Assembly (NCBI GenBank): GCA_039654915.1
Contig: CM077595.1
Location: 43,493,501-43,557,500 of the forward strand
Origin: Aquilaria yunnanensis
Lineage: Eukaryota; Streptophyta; Magnoliopsida; Malvales; Thymelaeaceae
Length of the DNA: 64,000 nucleotides
Reading direction: 5' to 3'
The notes beneath the pieces are model-generated. The model had not been told where the DNA came from, did no database searches, and saw only the letters and a list, made by a program, of their open reading frames with translations. A program made the translations under genes and the position numbers. Shown in pieces: positions 43,748 through 56,394 of the stretch (its first letter is position 1; each line of letters starts with the position of its first letter).

Positions 43748-46238
43748 ATGTCTACTCTAGTCCCGCTTATGTCTGATCAACCTATCCTCGAGAGTTGGAT
43801 TCCCCTCAACTCTCATCGAAGTTGTGCTACTTTGGAGAAGTTAAAAAAGTGGACAGCTAAATTCTTTCTCCCCTCTTATGCTGTTACTAGGCTACCTAGT
43901 CCTAGTATGCCTAGTTACACGAATCATTCAGACAAGGTTACCATCTTTCGGGCCTAGCTGAAGGCCGAACTTTGGTATCCTCCGTTGAAGATGGTTTGCG
44001 AGTTCTGCCAATTCTATGGCGTAGCCATAAATCAACTTCCTCCAAACTCCTATTCTTACTTCAACGCATTCCTCTGCATGTGTGGGGTCTTCAAGATACA
44101 GCCTTACTTCATCTTCTTCATGCAATACTACAAACTCCACCCCGTCTCGAAAGGCGGGTTCTACTTCTTGCTTCCTCAAGGATCTGGGAGTAGGAAGTAC
44201 ACGTTCACCTTCGGGATGAAGGACAGCTGGTGAAGGTGGTAGAAGAAGTTCTTCTTCCTGAAGGTCAATGAGAAGTGGAAGCATGTGCCAACCCAATGGG
44301 CTCGGGGGACTTTGGATATAGACATAGTCAATCCTCGGAAAGTGCTAACCTTGGAGCTAGAAGCCCAGTTTGAGGAGTTCGACAGCCGCATTCGAGCTGT
44401 CACGGACTGGGATCCCGAGGTCCCTCCGAGTTCTTTGTACCACTTTCCTATTAGATGGAATCTCATGACAGAAGAGTTCCTTCGGGAGCTAGGGGTGATC
44501 AAGGAACACGTTACTGACCTCAACATGCCGAAGCCTCCTTTAGATGGGAAGAAAGCATGGTTGGTAATGCTCCTTCGGGGCGAACTCACATATCAAGCCC
44601 TTCAAGAGAGTAAGTTATTTCCCAGATTTTCATATATCTCATTCTGTACTTACACTGATGTTCTTTTTTCTGCAGAGATGGGTGACAAATCTACTGCCTT
44701 CTACAAGTCTTTCTTCCTCGGTTAGGTCGAGAAAGGAAAGCAGTAGATAAAGAAGGCAATGGCAAAGAGGACGAAGGCACCAGGGGGACCACCTTCAGCC
44801 CCGAGGTCAAAGAAGACTAAGGAGGACCCCCTTCCCCCGCCCCCCGAAGATGAAGTGGGGGCTATGGATTAGACCATTCGGGCGGACCCACCTTCAGAGA
44901 GCGCCATCTGTTCAACTCCCCGGAGTCCAAATACTACAACAGACACCTTAGGGACCTCGGTTGGGGGGTTTTCGGTGGAGGAGATTGAGGAGCGCTGAAG
45001 GAGGAAAGGCAAACACGTTCTCGTTGAGGTCCTCGAGGTCAGTGACTCTGAGGTTGATGACGCCAAGCTTCCACTAGGTTTGTCCCTTAGCCATTCTTCT
45101 ATGAGTTTGGGAATTTTTGTTATTTTAGACCTTATAGATGAGTGGCTAAGGGATAACGTACTGATGGAACTTTGGCGTGATTTTGCAGGTGAAGCAATGC
45201 AGGCTCCCTGGGTGGAAGATCATACCCAGAAGAGGGCCCTTCAGGACACCAAGATTCTGAAGGGCAAGGTTCCGATGGAGTCCTTCTAGACCTTCATGGA
45301 GGACATGAACTTGTTCTTTGAGGATATCCAGAAGATGGCTCCTCAGATGGCGACGGGTGTCATCACACACGCCACTTTTCAGTCTCTAACTGTGGAGTGT
45401 CTGAACGAGGAGATCCTCGCTGTGAGGATGAGTGAGCAGGCTGCCCAGGTAAACTCCTACCCTTTGATACTTAGGAATTTTCTATGCTATTGTTTGCCTT
45501 TTGTTCCTTACTCGAGGTCTTTCCCTTTTGCAGCTCTTGGCGTATACTGGGTAGTTCTGAGCTTAGGTAGCCAAGCAATCTTCGGTCCACAGTCGGTCCG
45601 AGGAGTCCTTGGAAAAGGCCAAGGAACTTTTGGCTAGCTTTGTCATCAAGTATGGTGAGTTGAATAAAATAGCCAAGGAGGATCTGTCTAATCTTCGGGA
45701 GGAGATGCTCAAAAGCCAAGAGGAGCTCATTCAAGAATTCTCCGCGAAGATTTTAGACCTTGGTGGGAAAGTGATAGCTCTAACCTCGGCCAATGAGGTT
45801 CTTTAGAAGGAGAAGGAGGACACCGATGCTAAACTTTCAAAGGCATTCAACCTCAACTCCAAGCTTCAGGCCGAGGTCAATAAGCTGAAGAATGAGGGGA
45901 AGAAGAAGAAAAACAGCTGGAGAAGGAGGTCATGGAGCTTCGGAAAGAACTGGTGGATTTGGATGTGGAGAAGGCTAAGTCTGACCAAGAGGTCTTATCA
46001 GGATGGCTTCTGTCTGGCCTATCACCAAGTCTTGTCCAGATTTCCTGACCTCGACCTCCCATTTTTGGCGGCCCTGGACATCCCCGAAGGACCATCCTGG
46101 CAGTGGTCGAGGGCAAAGTTCCTCAATCTTCTTGCCATTCCACCTTCGGTTCCTAAAGCTACTGTCACCGATAAAGACTCTGAAGGTAAGGATGCTGAGG
46201 ATGGTGAGCAGTTGATGGATGCTCAGGATCGCGAATAG
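43748..46238 (+). pseudogene. Antisense spliced accessory gene of Tat element D
   Basis: The exons are 43748-44609 (862 nt), 44676-45077 (402), 45189-45448 (260) and 45534-46238 (705). Introns of 66, 111 and 85 nt have GT...AG ends in the same places and phases as C. The exon 1 frame is held from MSTLVPLMSDQP to the donor, with only nonsense changes (TAG 43955, TGA 44231, TAG 44240) and no net shift. It keeps CEFCQFYGVAINQLPPNS and MCGVFKIQPYF. Exon 2 starts MGDKSTAFYKSFFLG and has several TAG/TGA stops. Exon 3 ends MSEQAAQ after a TAG near 45287. Exon 4 has stops at its start, a coiled coil, a shift near 45905 and the tail FLAALDIPEGP. Most lesions are single-base stops, with few indels. Confidence 0.83.
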
Positions 46239-47083
46239 GCCTCATTTTTCTTCTTTTTCTTTTGTAATCCATCATTTGTACTTTATCACCGTATTAATGA
46301 AGTCTCTCTTTTCTTCAATTAATGAAGTCTTTCTTCTCTTCAAAATTTTGGCTCAGTTCCTTAACGGACCATCTTCGGACGGGAAGGGTGTCACGACCAT
46401 GTTGGGTCAGTACCCTTCCAAAAAACATCATCTTCTGTGGAATTTAACCCATGTTCCAATCAGTCTAAGTGCCTTTTATGCTGATCATGTTTGATCAACG
46501 TCTTTCGGGCAAAGTTGCCCTTCGGTCATGCCCTTATTTGGACAACCACTTTTGCCATACTCAGCATCTTTTCATTTTTGAAAATTTTTCTAAGTTCCAA
46601 TCATGCATTTTAGAAAATACTCCCCTTTGACAACCACCTTCGGGTGAAGGAGATATTCATCTTCTTAAGTAGCCATCTTCGGACATACCTCCTCGGTGTT
46701 TTTGCATGACTTTCTACTTGAAAATTTTTCTAGGTGTGCACTTAGGTGCTTTTAGGGGATGAGCAACTATGCTCGGTTGACCATCTTCGGCACAACTTAA
46801 CCTCCGTCGTACTTTTACCCTTTTTTCTTAAACCATGTTCGGTTGGCATCATTTAGCGAAAACTGACCATTTCCCTTTGGTGTGACCATGTTCGGTCTTC
46901 CCCCTCAAAATCGGGAATTTTTGACACTCGTTCAGAAGCAAACATGTTCGGTCAAATATGCCTTTGGTCAAAAATAGAAATAATTTTGGAGGCATTTTTA
47001 GAAAAAAGCTCCTTCAGTATTTGCATCATGTTCGGTCGGTCACCTTTGGGGAGAATTGTACAATTTTTTTCTTGGAAAAGTTT
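46239..47083. other. Convergent spacer (D) with repeated short motifs
   Basis: 845 bp without coding signal between the antisense gene stop and the pol stop. About eight copies of an ACCATSTTCGGWC-like motif are scattered over 46366-47039, for example at 46366, 46395, 46672, 46780, 46832, 46883, 46941 and 47024. GAAAATTTTTCTA elements occur near 46578 and 46720. It is longer than the 327-414 nt spacers of A, B and C. Confidence 0.6.
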
Positions 47084-50080
47084 CTAAGTGTAGAATTTTT
47101 TCAAAGAATCTGAATGCAACAAATTTTTTAATTCTCCTCCTTCAGTATTGCCGGGCTTGTAGACTCCAGGGTGAACTTCCTCAAGGAGCAAATAGGTTCT
47201 ATCCTAATTTGCCCGAAGTACTCCATGAGATGGTCTTCGGGCTTCAAACTCAGCTCTTTGGAGAACAAGGTCCCCTTTTTTTATCTCTTTCCATTTGACG
47301 TGCAAGTTTGTAGCAACGACTACTCTCTGTTGCAAGGCTTTTCTTTTGAGTTCAGCCATTTCTTTATGCTCGTCAATTAGGTCCAACTTCGTCCTTAAAA
47401 TGAGGTTATTCCCTTCTTCGTCAAACACCTGTATCCTCAAGGATGGTTGTACGACCTCGACAGGAATAATGGCCTCCATGCCGAACATGAGTGAGAAGGG
47501 TGTTTCACCCATGGCCCTTCTTTGAGTGGTTCGGTAGCTCCACAGCACACTCAGAAGCTCTCCTGGCCATTTTCCCTTTGCTTCCTTCAACCTTTTCTTC
47601 AGGCCATCCTTTATTGTTCTGTTGGACACTTCAACTTGTCCATTGCTCTGAGGGTGGGCCACTGGAGCATAGTGCAACTTTGTTCCGAGGTTGACTATGA
47701 ATTCTTGGAAACCTTTATCGGTGAACTGGGAACCATTATCAGCTACTGTCACCCTCGGTATGCCGAATCTGCATATGATGTTCTTCCAAAAAAACCTCTG
47801 TATGTCCTTCGCCGAGATTGTTGCTAGAGGCTCTGCCTCGATCCACTTGCTGAAATAATCTACTGCGACTACACAGTACTTTACTCCTCCTGGAGCTGTT
47901 GGGAAAGGGCCAATGAGATCTATACCACATACGGCGAAGGGGCAAGGGTAGTTTGCCGAAGTCATCATTTTTTAGGGTAGTCTTTGGATAGGTGCGTGTC
48001 TTTGGCAATTGTCGCACTTCTAGACGAACTGCGTTGCGTCCTTCCTCAAAGTAGGCCAGAAATATCCTTGCCGGAGGAGGACCCCGGCAAGGGCATCAGT
48101 TCCTATGTGCGAACCACAGGCTCCCTCATGGACTTCTTTGAGGATTATTTCAACATCCTCTTCACTGATACACCTCTGTAATGGAGTTGCATACTCTTGC
48201 TGGTATAGCTCCTCCCCAATCAGGAAGTATCTTCTTGAACGCTTTCACACTTTGGCTGCTTCAAGAGGGTCCTCGGGAAGCTCCAAGGTTGAAAGGTATT
48301 TTTTGATAAGGTCCTTGCCCCCTTGTCCCGAGGTTGTTACGCACATTACTGCTATACTCGGCTGATGCAGTACCTCAGTAGACTCTTTTGATTTGGCCAG
48401 AGTGTCGGCCTCCATATTATCTCGTTGTGGTACATTTTCTATATGCACAGTCTCAAACTCCTAGATGGGCTTTCTGACAAGGTCATGGTACTTTGCCGAG
48501 GTTGGGTCCTTTGTGCCATATTCTCCTGCCATCTGCCGAACTACTAACTGGGAATCACTGTGGGCCTTCAGATTTCTCACACCAACCCTTTTTGCCAGGT
48601 GCAAGCCTGCTATGAGGGCTTCATATTCGGCAGCGTTATTGGTGACGTTGAATCCAAATTTGATGGCCTTCATGGCTTCCATACCTTCGGGACCGCGAAG
48701 GATCACTCCGGCTCCTTGATGTTCAGAACTAGAGGCTCCATCAACAAATAATGTCCACTCAGGTTTGTTCTTCTCAAGGTCCCCAGGGTTATCCTCGGGT
48801 TTTGGGACTTTGGCAATAAAGTCTGCCAGTGCTTAGGCTTTTATTGCCCTTCTTGGCTCGAAAGTGATGTCGTACTCACCAAGCTCAATATACCACTGTG
48901 ATAATCTTCCTGAGTGATCTACTCTCCTCATGACGTCCCGAAGAGGTAGGTTACTTTGGACAGTAATAGGGTGTGCTTGGAAGTAAGGTCACAACCTTCT
49001 GCTCGCCAATACTAAGGCATAAATAGCCTTCTGTAGAAGAGGGTACCTAACTTCGGTGCCATCTAGGGATTTACTCACATAGTATATCGGCCACTGCCTT
49101 CCTCCCTCTTCCTTTACAAGTACTGAACTCACCGTTTTCTTGCTGACAGTGAGGTAAAGGATGAGAGGTTCTCTTTCCTTTGGCTGCCGAAGTGTTGGCA
49201 GACGTGTTAGGTAACTTTTGAGCTCATCCCAAGCCTTTTGGCAGTCTTCGGTCCAAGGATGTTCCCTCAAGCCGAAGGTACCTTCATTTTTTGCTGCTTT
49301 GGTGAGCATTCTGAAGAACGGTTGGCACCGATCCCCATATCTGGAGATGAATCTACTGAGTGAAGTATCCTCCCAATTAACCTTTGCACGTCCTTGATTG
49401 TTATGGGAGTTCGGAATCCCAGCAGGGCTTTAACCTTTTCTGGGTTGGTGACGATTCTTCTTTCCGATACCATGAATCCAAGGAACTTGCCCTCATTCAC
49501 CCCGAACATGCACTTCTCTGGGTTGAGATGGATTCTGAATTCCCGAAGTCGGTGGAATGTTTCCTTTAAGTCTAAGATATGACTGCTAGGCAGTTTTCTC
49601 TTAACTATCATATCATTGACATATACTTCCATATTGCTCCCGATTTGGGTGTTAAACACCATGTTCATTAGCCTTTGGTACGTCGCCCCTACATTCTTCA
49701 GACTGAAGGGTGTTCAGACATAGCAATAGGTCCCGACTTCGATGATGAAGGCGGTTTTTTCCTCGTCTTCAGGATCCATCCAAATCTGGTGATATCCACT
49801 AAAAGCATCAAGGAAGCTGAGCAGTCCGTATTCGGTGGAGTCCACCAATTGATCTATTGGCGGCAAAGGATATGAATCCTTAGGACAAGCATCATTTACA
49901 TTTCGGAAATTGATGCACATTTAGAGTTTATTACTCCCTTCATTCGTAGCAATGACAACATTACTAAGCCATTCGGGGTACTTGACCTTTCTTATTATGC
50001 CTGCTTCCATTAAGCATTGGACTTCGATCTTGATGAAGTTGTTCTTATGCGCCAAGAGGCTTCACTTTTTTTGTCAAACA
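47084..50080 (-). pseudogene. pol: RT, RNase H, archaeal-type RNase H and integrase of D, broken
   Basis: Read on the minus strand. RT has MCINFRNVNDACPKDS (49920 on) and VYVNDMIVKRK near 49640-49610, where the catalytic YVDD reads YVND, so RT would be inactive. The first RNase H (49309-48780) has VYYVSKS-type blocks. The second (about 48780-48250) has AAEYEALIAGL, HSDSQLVV and QRDNMEAD. The integrase frame (47968-47204) carries GIDLIGPFPTAPGG, VADNGSQF and NGQVEVSNRT, so all three catalytic residues are present. Its C-terminus ends at the TAG 47086-47084. Frameshifts near 48455, 48990 and 49290 and several stops separate the pieces. Confidence 0.83.
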
Positions 50081-51018
50081 GGCTTCACCTCCAGATGCAC
50101 TTTAAGGCTATGTTGGATTATGTGAGGGTCTACCCCAGGCATGTCCTTCGGAGAGTAGGCAAACAGGTCTTTGTTCATTAACAGAAAAGATACAAGCTTT
50201 TCCTTGTCGCCTTCGGCCAGTTGTTTTCCCACTCGGGTACTTTGGCCTGGGACAAGTTCTACATCTTCTGTTTCTATTTTCTCAAGGTCTCCTATTTCTT
50301 CCCCCCTTGCCTCTTCTCCGAGCATGGTCTTTTCCCCCGAAGTCTGTGCATGGATCTTCGTTTGGCCTTGTCTTGCTTTCACAAAGACCTTCCTTACTTC
50401 GGCTTGGTCAACGAATATATTAGCATCCCCGTCCTTCATCGTGAAGGTGACAGTTAGGTACTTCACATCTGGACAGATCTGGAGATTTCCCTGCGCCTGC
50501 CTCCCGAGGATGGGATTGTATGATGAAGGGACATCTATGATGATGAACCTTGTCATTGTTGAAGTGAAGAGCTCTTTCTTGCTCTAATTCAAAGTTCCTT
50601 TTAACATTAGAGGTAGGTTGATCCACCCAAGGACAGGGAGTTCGAACGGACCTACCCTGAAGGTAGAGGAGGTGACAGGTTTGAGATCGCCTTTTGAGAT
50701 TCCCAAGTTCGGCATAAGGTGTGAGAACAGTACGTCGGCATTGGAGCCATCGTCGATGAGCACTCTTTTGATGCCCCAACTCCCTATCCTTGCCATGATT
50801 AAGAGAGGATCGTCATGAGGAAATTTCACGGTAGACCCATCCTTCTGAGTGAGCTTGTTCGATGGGTTCCCGAACTCCATCATTGACATTTCACAAAATT
50901 TCCTTTTCCTCTCGACTAAGTGTATCCCAGTAGTGATTGTTTCGATCACTCCAGCCGAAGGTGCTGGGTGCTGGGTGCTTTCTAGGACTTTGGTTCCGAT
51001 GTTGGTCAGTATCATAGT
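50081..51018 (-). pseudogene. gag: Protease and 3' part of gag of D
   Basis: On the minus strand, gag resumes after the F insertion with a basic linker and SAGVIETITTGIHLVERKRK. Protease-region sequence LIDDGSNADVLFSHLMPN follows (about 50765-50710), then FIIIDVPSSYNPILGRQ and the acidic link to RT (YSPKDMPGVDPHIIQHSLK). A short shift lies near 50580. The sequence is interrupted at 51018 by element F. The other half of gag starts at 59381. Confidence 0.82.
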
Positions 51019-53506
51019 TGTTACCACCTCACAAAATGGGAGAATTACAAGTGTGTCATAATGGCTAAAAACCATTATATTGTGTAATTCTCACCATAGT
51101 GATTGAAGTGTGGGGGTAAAAGGCATGATCAACACCTCCTTAAAAGTGTTCCAAGTTGGTAACTTGTCCCCAAAGAAAAGCCTAAAGGATTGCTTGTTTG
51201 TCAAGCAACCTATGGAATTTTTTGTAAGGTTTTGGAAATTCGGGTACTCAATTGCAAAAATCTCAAGAGAAAGACTTGGGGAGTTATGGGAAGGATATAA
51301 ATGGTATGAAAGTGCTATTGGAGGGCCAAATTACTCATGGAAGACAAGTTTGGACAAAGGAAACACTAAAGGCAATAAGGACCTAAATGTCCTAGTGTAA
51401 ACCTAAAGGTGTTCAAGCTTTTGACTTAAGTCTATTGATGGAATTTTGGGGTTATCCCACCTTGGGGGAGGCAGCCAAGACTTGATAATTAGTCAAAAAT
51501 TTTGGGCACATGTGTACCAATGAGTTTAAGACAAAGAAACCATAATTAGTGAGAAGGAAAATGACATAAAGCAAGGTTAAACTTGTTAAGTGTGTTTTGG
51601 TGCCCTTAAGCTCATTTAAGGCCATTTAAGGAGCCAAATCACTTATCCCTCTCCCATTTTCGTCCTCCCCCAGCCCAAGAACACAACCACACTTCCTCCA
51701 TAGCCATCACACCTTCAAACTTGCAATTGATTGAAATTGAAGGCAAAAGGAAGCAATTGGAAGCAAACTAGAGCTACTTCTTGCATACTTCAAGGGTCAA
51801 GCTTGATTTTTGGCCTACCCACTTTGGTAAGGGTTCTCTTGCTCTCATGGACTGTTTTATGCAATTTTCAAACATCCATGGAGCTAGGGCTAAGCTTGGA
51901 AGAGAGCCATGAGCTTGATGAAGCAAGCTTAGTGAGGGGAGTGCACTTATTAAAGGTTTTGTGACCTAGTGTGAAGTGCACAAACATGGCAGTAAAATGA
52001 GGGTTTCTAGAGCCCAAATTTAGTAAAAACTACTGTTCAAATCCTCCTAAGACCAAGCATTAACTTGAGGAGGGCTGCCATAGTGATTTGGTTATGTTTA
52101 TTATGTGTTTTATGGACTAACCTATGGTATATGTTGCTGCCCCATTTCATGTGTTTGTTGTTTGTGTTTGGCTACTGCATTTGGTTACTATATCTTGTAT
52201 ATATGCATTGTATTTTTTTTGTTTTAGTGTCTTTGGATGCAGGTTTTAATGAGGATCACATTACCTTAAGAAACCAAGTGTTACCCTTACTAAGTTTCTC
52301 AATGAAACTTACTCCCCTCAATTCTGTCATTTCAGGTCCAGCTGAAAGATCACCTTCAAACTAACCTTTTTGGTTTGAGTATTAATCTGAAATTTCAGGT
52401 ACATGAACTTCCATATGTCCAGTTATGATCTGGAAATTTTGGTGATTTTAGGAGCACATTTGGTATTTTTAATAGTGGTACTTACTGTGTTGTGCAGCAG
52501 CTGTCCAGCATCCTGTTTTCGGAGTCCATTGTGTCTCAGGAACTCCTGTAACTTAGGTGTGTATTTAGCTGAGTTAATACCATTTTTTAGTGCATGTATG
52601 CATGTACATGTATTGTATGTAAAATGAGACAAGTACGTGGACATTTGAGTAGTGTTTTGGCTATGTAAGTGATGTGGTGCAAAGCTGCCTAAGTGTAAAT
52701 GATGGGCTGCTTACTTGTAAATTCTGTTTTGGCGACAGAAAGTTGTTAAAAGAAAGGGAATGTAATTCCTATATGTAATGGACATATATGGGATAGCCTT
52801 GGAGGGATTTCTCCTTGTGAATGAAGTGTTTGCATGGTTTGGAAAAATCGTATGGGTAAAATGGTCCCAAAGTGCCAGAATTTTCACTCTGGACCTAAAG
52901 TTTAATATCTCCCTGTGTAGAATGAATCTTCGTATGAAATTTTGACTAAACCTAGATAACATCTAGAGGGTTAACTGGGATTTGGAATTTATGGATTTAG
53001 AGGCCTGTAGCAAAAGATATAATGTTGCAAAATTGGCTGAGTTACTGTTCATTTGGTCAGAATTTTGTAACCAACTTCAAAAATCCATAACTTGGTCCGT
53101 AGGTGTGCTATTGATGTAAAAAAAAATTCATTGGTTTGATCTAAGTCTCTACTTGATAATGGAGTAAATAAAACATGGGGCCATGTGGCTAGAATGATAC
53201 AGTTTATTAGTGGAAGTTACAGTGGCAGCAGTTGGCCACTAGAACTTAACAAGATTGCCTAATGTGTGGAAGCCAAAACTAAGACTTGTGCTAGTGTTTT
53301 CCTTCTTTGCTGCCATGGTGAGCATGAAATGTGAATATGTGTGTGATGGTTGGACCAATATGCATGTATTTACATAGTGCCCAAGAGGGCCACTTGGGTA
53401 TGCACACTAAGGGTAGTGTTCTGATGGCCTACAGAACATTACCAATCCTGTGAGTTTAAATGCATAGTTTTGGCACCATAACTTGACTACCCCGGAGTGG
53501 GTAACA
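51019..53506 (+). repeat. 5' LTR of element F
   Basis: 2,488 bp, from TGTTACCACCTCACAAAATG to GGAGTGGGTAACA. It resembles the 3' LTR, but divergence is uneven: many differences in the first ~1.2 kb, almost none at 52221-53450, then six in the last ~56 bp. Confidence 0.93.
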
Positions 53507-53523
53507 GAAGTTGCTTCAGGGTT

Positions 53524-53533
53524 TGGTTAGAGC
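53524..53533 (+). other. Degenerate primer-binding site of F
   Basis: TGGTTAGAGC followed by TTCAGAG lies 17 bp after the LTR. It looks like TGGTATCAGAGC with a two-base loss and one substitution. It is weak evidence on its own but in the expected place. Confidence 0.45.
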
Positions 53534-53534
53534 T

Positions 53535-54240
53535 TCAGAGAAAGTTAGCTCTAATCAATGAGAACTTAGTAAGGCTTATTCAAGCACAATAGCAGAGAGT
53601 GCAAATAGCTCCAGCAGACCCAATTCAAGATGCACAGCAGCAACCAGAAGAGGATACTAGGAACACATCTGAATATGTTCCTTCTGGAAGCTTAGAAGAT
53701 ACAAACGTTGAGACCATTGAGGTGGAAGATGAGGATAGGAGAAATTCGAGAGGCAGAAGAGTAAGGTCTCAGATTTGTCAGACATTAGAAAGGCTGTTAG
53801 ACCTTTTAGAGCAGTTACATACTATTAAGCAATGCAGAGAGCTCTACTAGTAGAGCAAGAGGAGTATGAGATAAAGTACTTTTCCAGTGGACCAGGGGAA
53901 AGTAGTCAGGCAGGAGGCAAGCAAAAGAAGCCACCACATGGCAAGGGAATTGCCAAGAATTCCCATTTTGGTGGTGAGGGCAAGCTTAAGGGGAAGTTCC
54001 CTGGCCTAAGGTTCCTTAAATGCAAGAAGTTTCATGGAAAGAAACCTTGCTACTTTGATACCCAACCGTGTCTAAGATTTGGATCCATGGATCATTGGAT
54101 CAAAGACTGGCCACAGGCTCAAAGGAGGCCAGAAGACCAATGTCCAGTAAGACCTATTGGGGCAGGACCTAGAGGCGGAGCCCTAAGGGAAGGATAGCAG
54201 AGGCCAATTCCTCCAGTGCCTTGGCCTCCAGTGTAGAGAG
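53535..54240 (+). pseudogene. gag: Gag remnant of F with broken zinc knuckle
   Basis: Fragments in two frames (53599-53850 and 53832-54197) encode acidic and basic linkers. The zinc-knuckle region is CLRFGSMDHWIKDWPQ. The second Cys reads Phe and the last Cys reads Trp, so zinc binding is lost. The conserved capsid-like Gag domain expected upstream is absent, because too little sequence separates it from the LTR. The particle protein must be supplied by other elements if this copy was ever mobilised. Confidence 0.7.
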
Positions 54241-54778
54241 CTAGCAGAGTCTTCCAAGTGAAGAGGCTAGAGACATCAGAGCAGGGAGGAGCACTAAGAG
54301 GTTACATTTACCTTAATAGTATGCCTGTTAGTGTTTTATTTGATACTGGTGCATCTGTGTCTATAGTGTCTAGGAAATTTGTTAATGCCATGTAACTGCC
54401 TACTGAAATCATGCCTAGGATATCCTTAGTGAGAACAGCAGGTAGTCAATGTCTTTTCACTAATGACCTAGCTAAGGATTGTGAGCTAGTAGTAGGAAAG
54501 ACTAAGGCTATGACTAATCTACTAGTGTTGGATATTCCTAAGTATGATTTAGTGCTGGGTATGAATTAGTTTTCTATGCAAAACATAAGAATTGATTATG
54601 CTAAAAGGGAAATCACATTGCCTGATGGTGAAGTGCATGCATTAGTGAATTCTAAGGAATTAGTGTATGAAATGCATGGCATGGAGCTAGAGGTACTAGA
54701 TGAGATACCTATGATTTCTGAGCATGATTACTATTATGCATTGAATGAATTACACTGTGATGAGGAAGTGGACTGAAT
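54241..54778 (+). pseudogene. pol: Aspartic protease of F
   Basis: The site FDTGASVSIVSRKF at about 54338-54382 keeps the DTG triad of retroviral-type proteases. A TAG follows at about 54391, and another lies near 54568 (LGMN-stop where Trp is usual). The end of the domain runs into a short acidic stretch that stops at 54776. It has the usual chromovirus position, between the knuckle and RT. Confidence 0.75.
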
Positions 54779-56390
54779 ACCTATAGTGAGAGACTTTCCC
54801 CAAGTCTTTCCTAAAGACCTGCCAGGTATTCCTCCACAAAGGGAAATTGAAATTGAAATCAAGCTGCAACTAGAAGCTAGTCCAATATCCATACCTCCTT
54901 ACCGAATGCCAATCACAGAGATGAATGAGCTCAAGAAACAACTTGATGAACTTCTTGAAAAAGGGTTCATAACGCCAAGTGTTTCACCATGGGGAGCTCC
55001 TGTTCTCTTTGTGAAAAAGAAGGATGGATCTTTGAGACTATGCATTGACTACAGGAAGCTTAATGCAGTGATAATCAAGAACAAGTATCCACTCCTTAGG
55101 ATTGAGGATTTATTTGATCAACTCAAGAGAGCTAAGATCTTCTCCAAGATAGATTTGAGATATGGATACTTCCAATTGAGAGTAAAGGAAGAAGATATTC
55201 CTAAGACTGCATTCAGGACCAGATATGGGCATTATGAGTACACAGTCACGTCATTTGGTTTGACTAATGCCCCAGCTGCTTTCATGTACTTGATGAACAG
55301 GGTGTTCAGATCACATCTGGACAAATTTGTAGTTGTGTTCATTGATGACGTCCTAGTGTATTCCAAGGATGAAAATGAACATGAACATCATCTAAAGATT
55401 GTCTTAAAGACTCTGTCGTAGCAACAGCTTTATGCTAAGTTATCCAAGTGTGAATTCTGGAGAAGGGAGTTGTCTTTCCTAGGACACATCATAGATGCAC
55501 AAGGCCTTAAGGCAGACCCTGAAAAGGCCAAGGCAGTGTAAGAGTGGGAAAGACCAAAGACTGTGAAGGAGATCAGAAGTTTCCTAGGATTAGTTGGATA
55601 CTACAGGAGATTTGTATCAGGCTTTTCCATGATTGCCTCAGTTCTTATTCATCTGACCAAGATGGGTCAAAGATTTTAGTGGACTGAGAAGTGTGAAAAA
55701 AGTTTCCAAGAGCTCAAGCAGAGGTTGATTGAAGCTCCAGTGTTGATTCTTCCTGATCCAAGTAAGCCCTACATCATACATACAGATGCATCTAGATATG
55801 GGTTAGATTGTGTGCTTATGCAAGACAGAAATGTCATTGCTTATAGGTCAAGGTAGTTAAGACCCCATGAGCAAAATTATCCTACCCATGACCTAGAACT
55901 GGCAGCAGTGATTTTTGCTCTGAAGCAATGGAGACATTACTTGATGGTTAGTTCCTTTGTGATCTACACTAACCATAAGAGCCTAAAGTACTTGTTCACT
56001 CAGAAAGAGTTGAACATGAAGCAAAGGAGATGGTTGGAGTACATCAAGGACTATGACTGCAGTATACAGTACACAGAGGGCAAACGCAATCTAGTAGTAG
56101 ATGCCTTGACCAGGAAGTACACAAGACTTTTGAAATAAGGATCCATAGCTGATCATGATGAGCAAAATAGTCTGCTATGCCTATGGCATAAATGGCATAA
56201 GTGGGAGGAAGCCCAAATTTACACATTGGCAATTCAGTCTGGATGGATTGAAGAAGCCAGACAGGCACAGGAGACAGATCCTAATCTGAAAAAGGTCTCA
56301 GGAGAGGAAAAAGGTTCCTTGTATCAATCCTTTGCCTACAAGCAAGGATTACTGTACTTCAAGGACAGAATCTATGTGCCTAAAGAACCA
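54779..56390 (+). pseudogene. pol: Reverse transcriptase and RNase H of F
   Basis: RT blocks are all present in an open 211-codon stretch (54786-55421): [40 protein letters not shown] and the catalytic [15 protein letters not shown] follows at 55419, with others near 55540, 55677 and 55855. The RNase H has HTDASRYGLDCVLMQ (Asp), LELAAVIFALKQWRHYL (Glu) and YTNHKSLKYLF, where Asn replaces the usual third-site Asp (THHKSLK/TDHKSLK). NLVVDALTRK closes the domain. A degraded link to integrase (LYFKDRIYVPKE) ends near 56390. Confidence 0.85.
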
Positions 56391-56394
56391 CAGC

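Noticed and set aside
52711..52962. 83-codon minus-strand frame present identically at 58585-58836
   Set aside because: It lies in both LTRs of F within the near-identical tract; identity reflects LTR duplication, and no protein features are seen.
53524..53533. TGGTTAGAGC as a tRNA gene fragment
   Set aside because: It resembles a tRNA D-arm by chance, but no cloverleaf or T-arm follows; a degenerate primer-binding site fits the position better.
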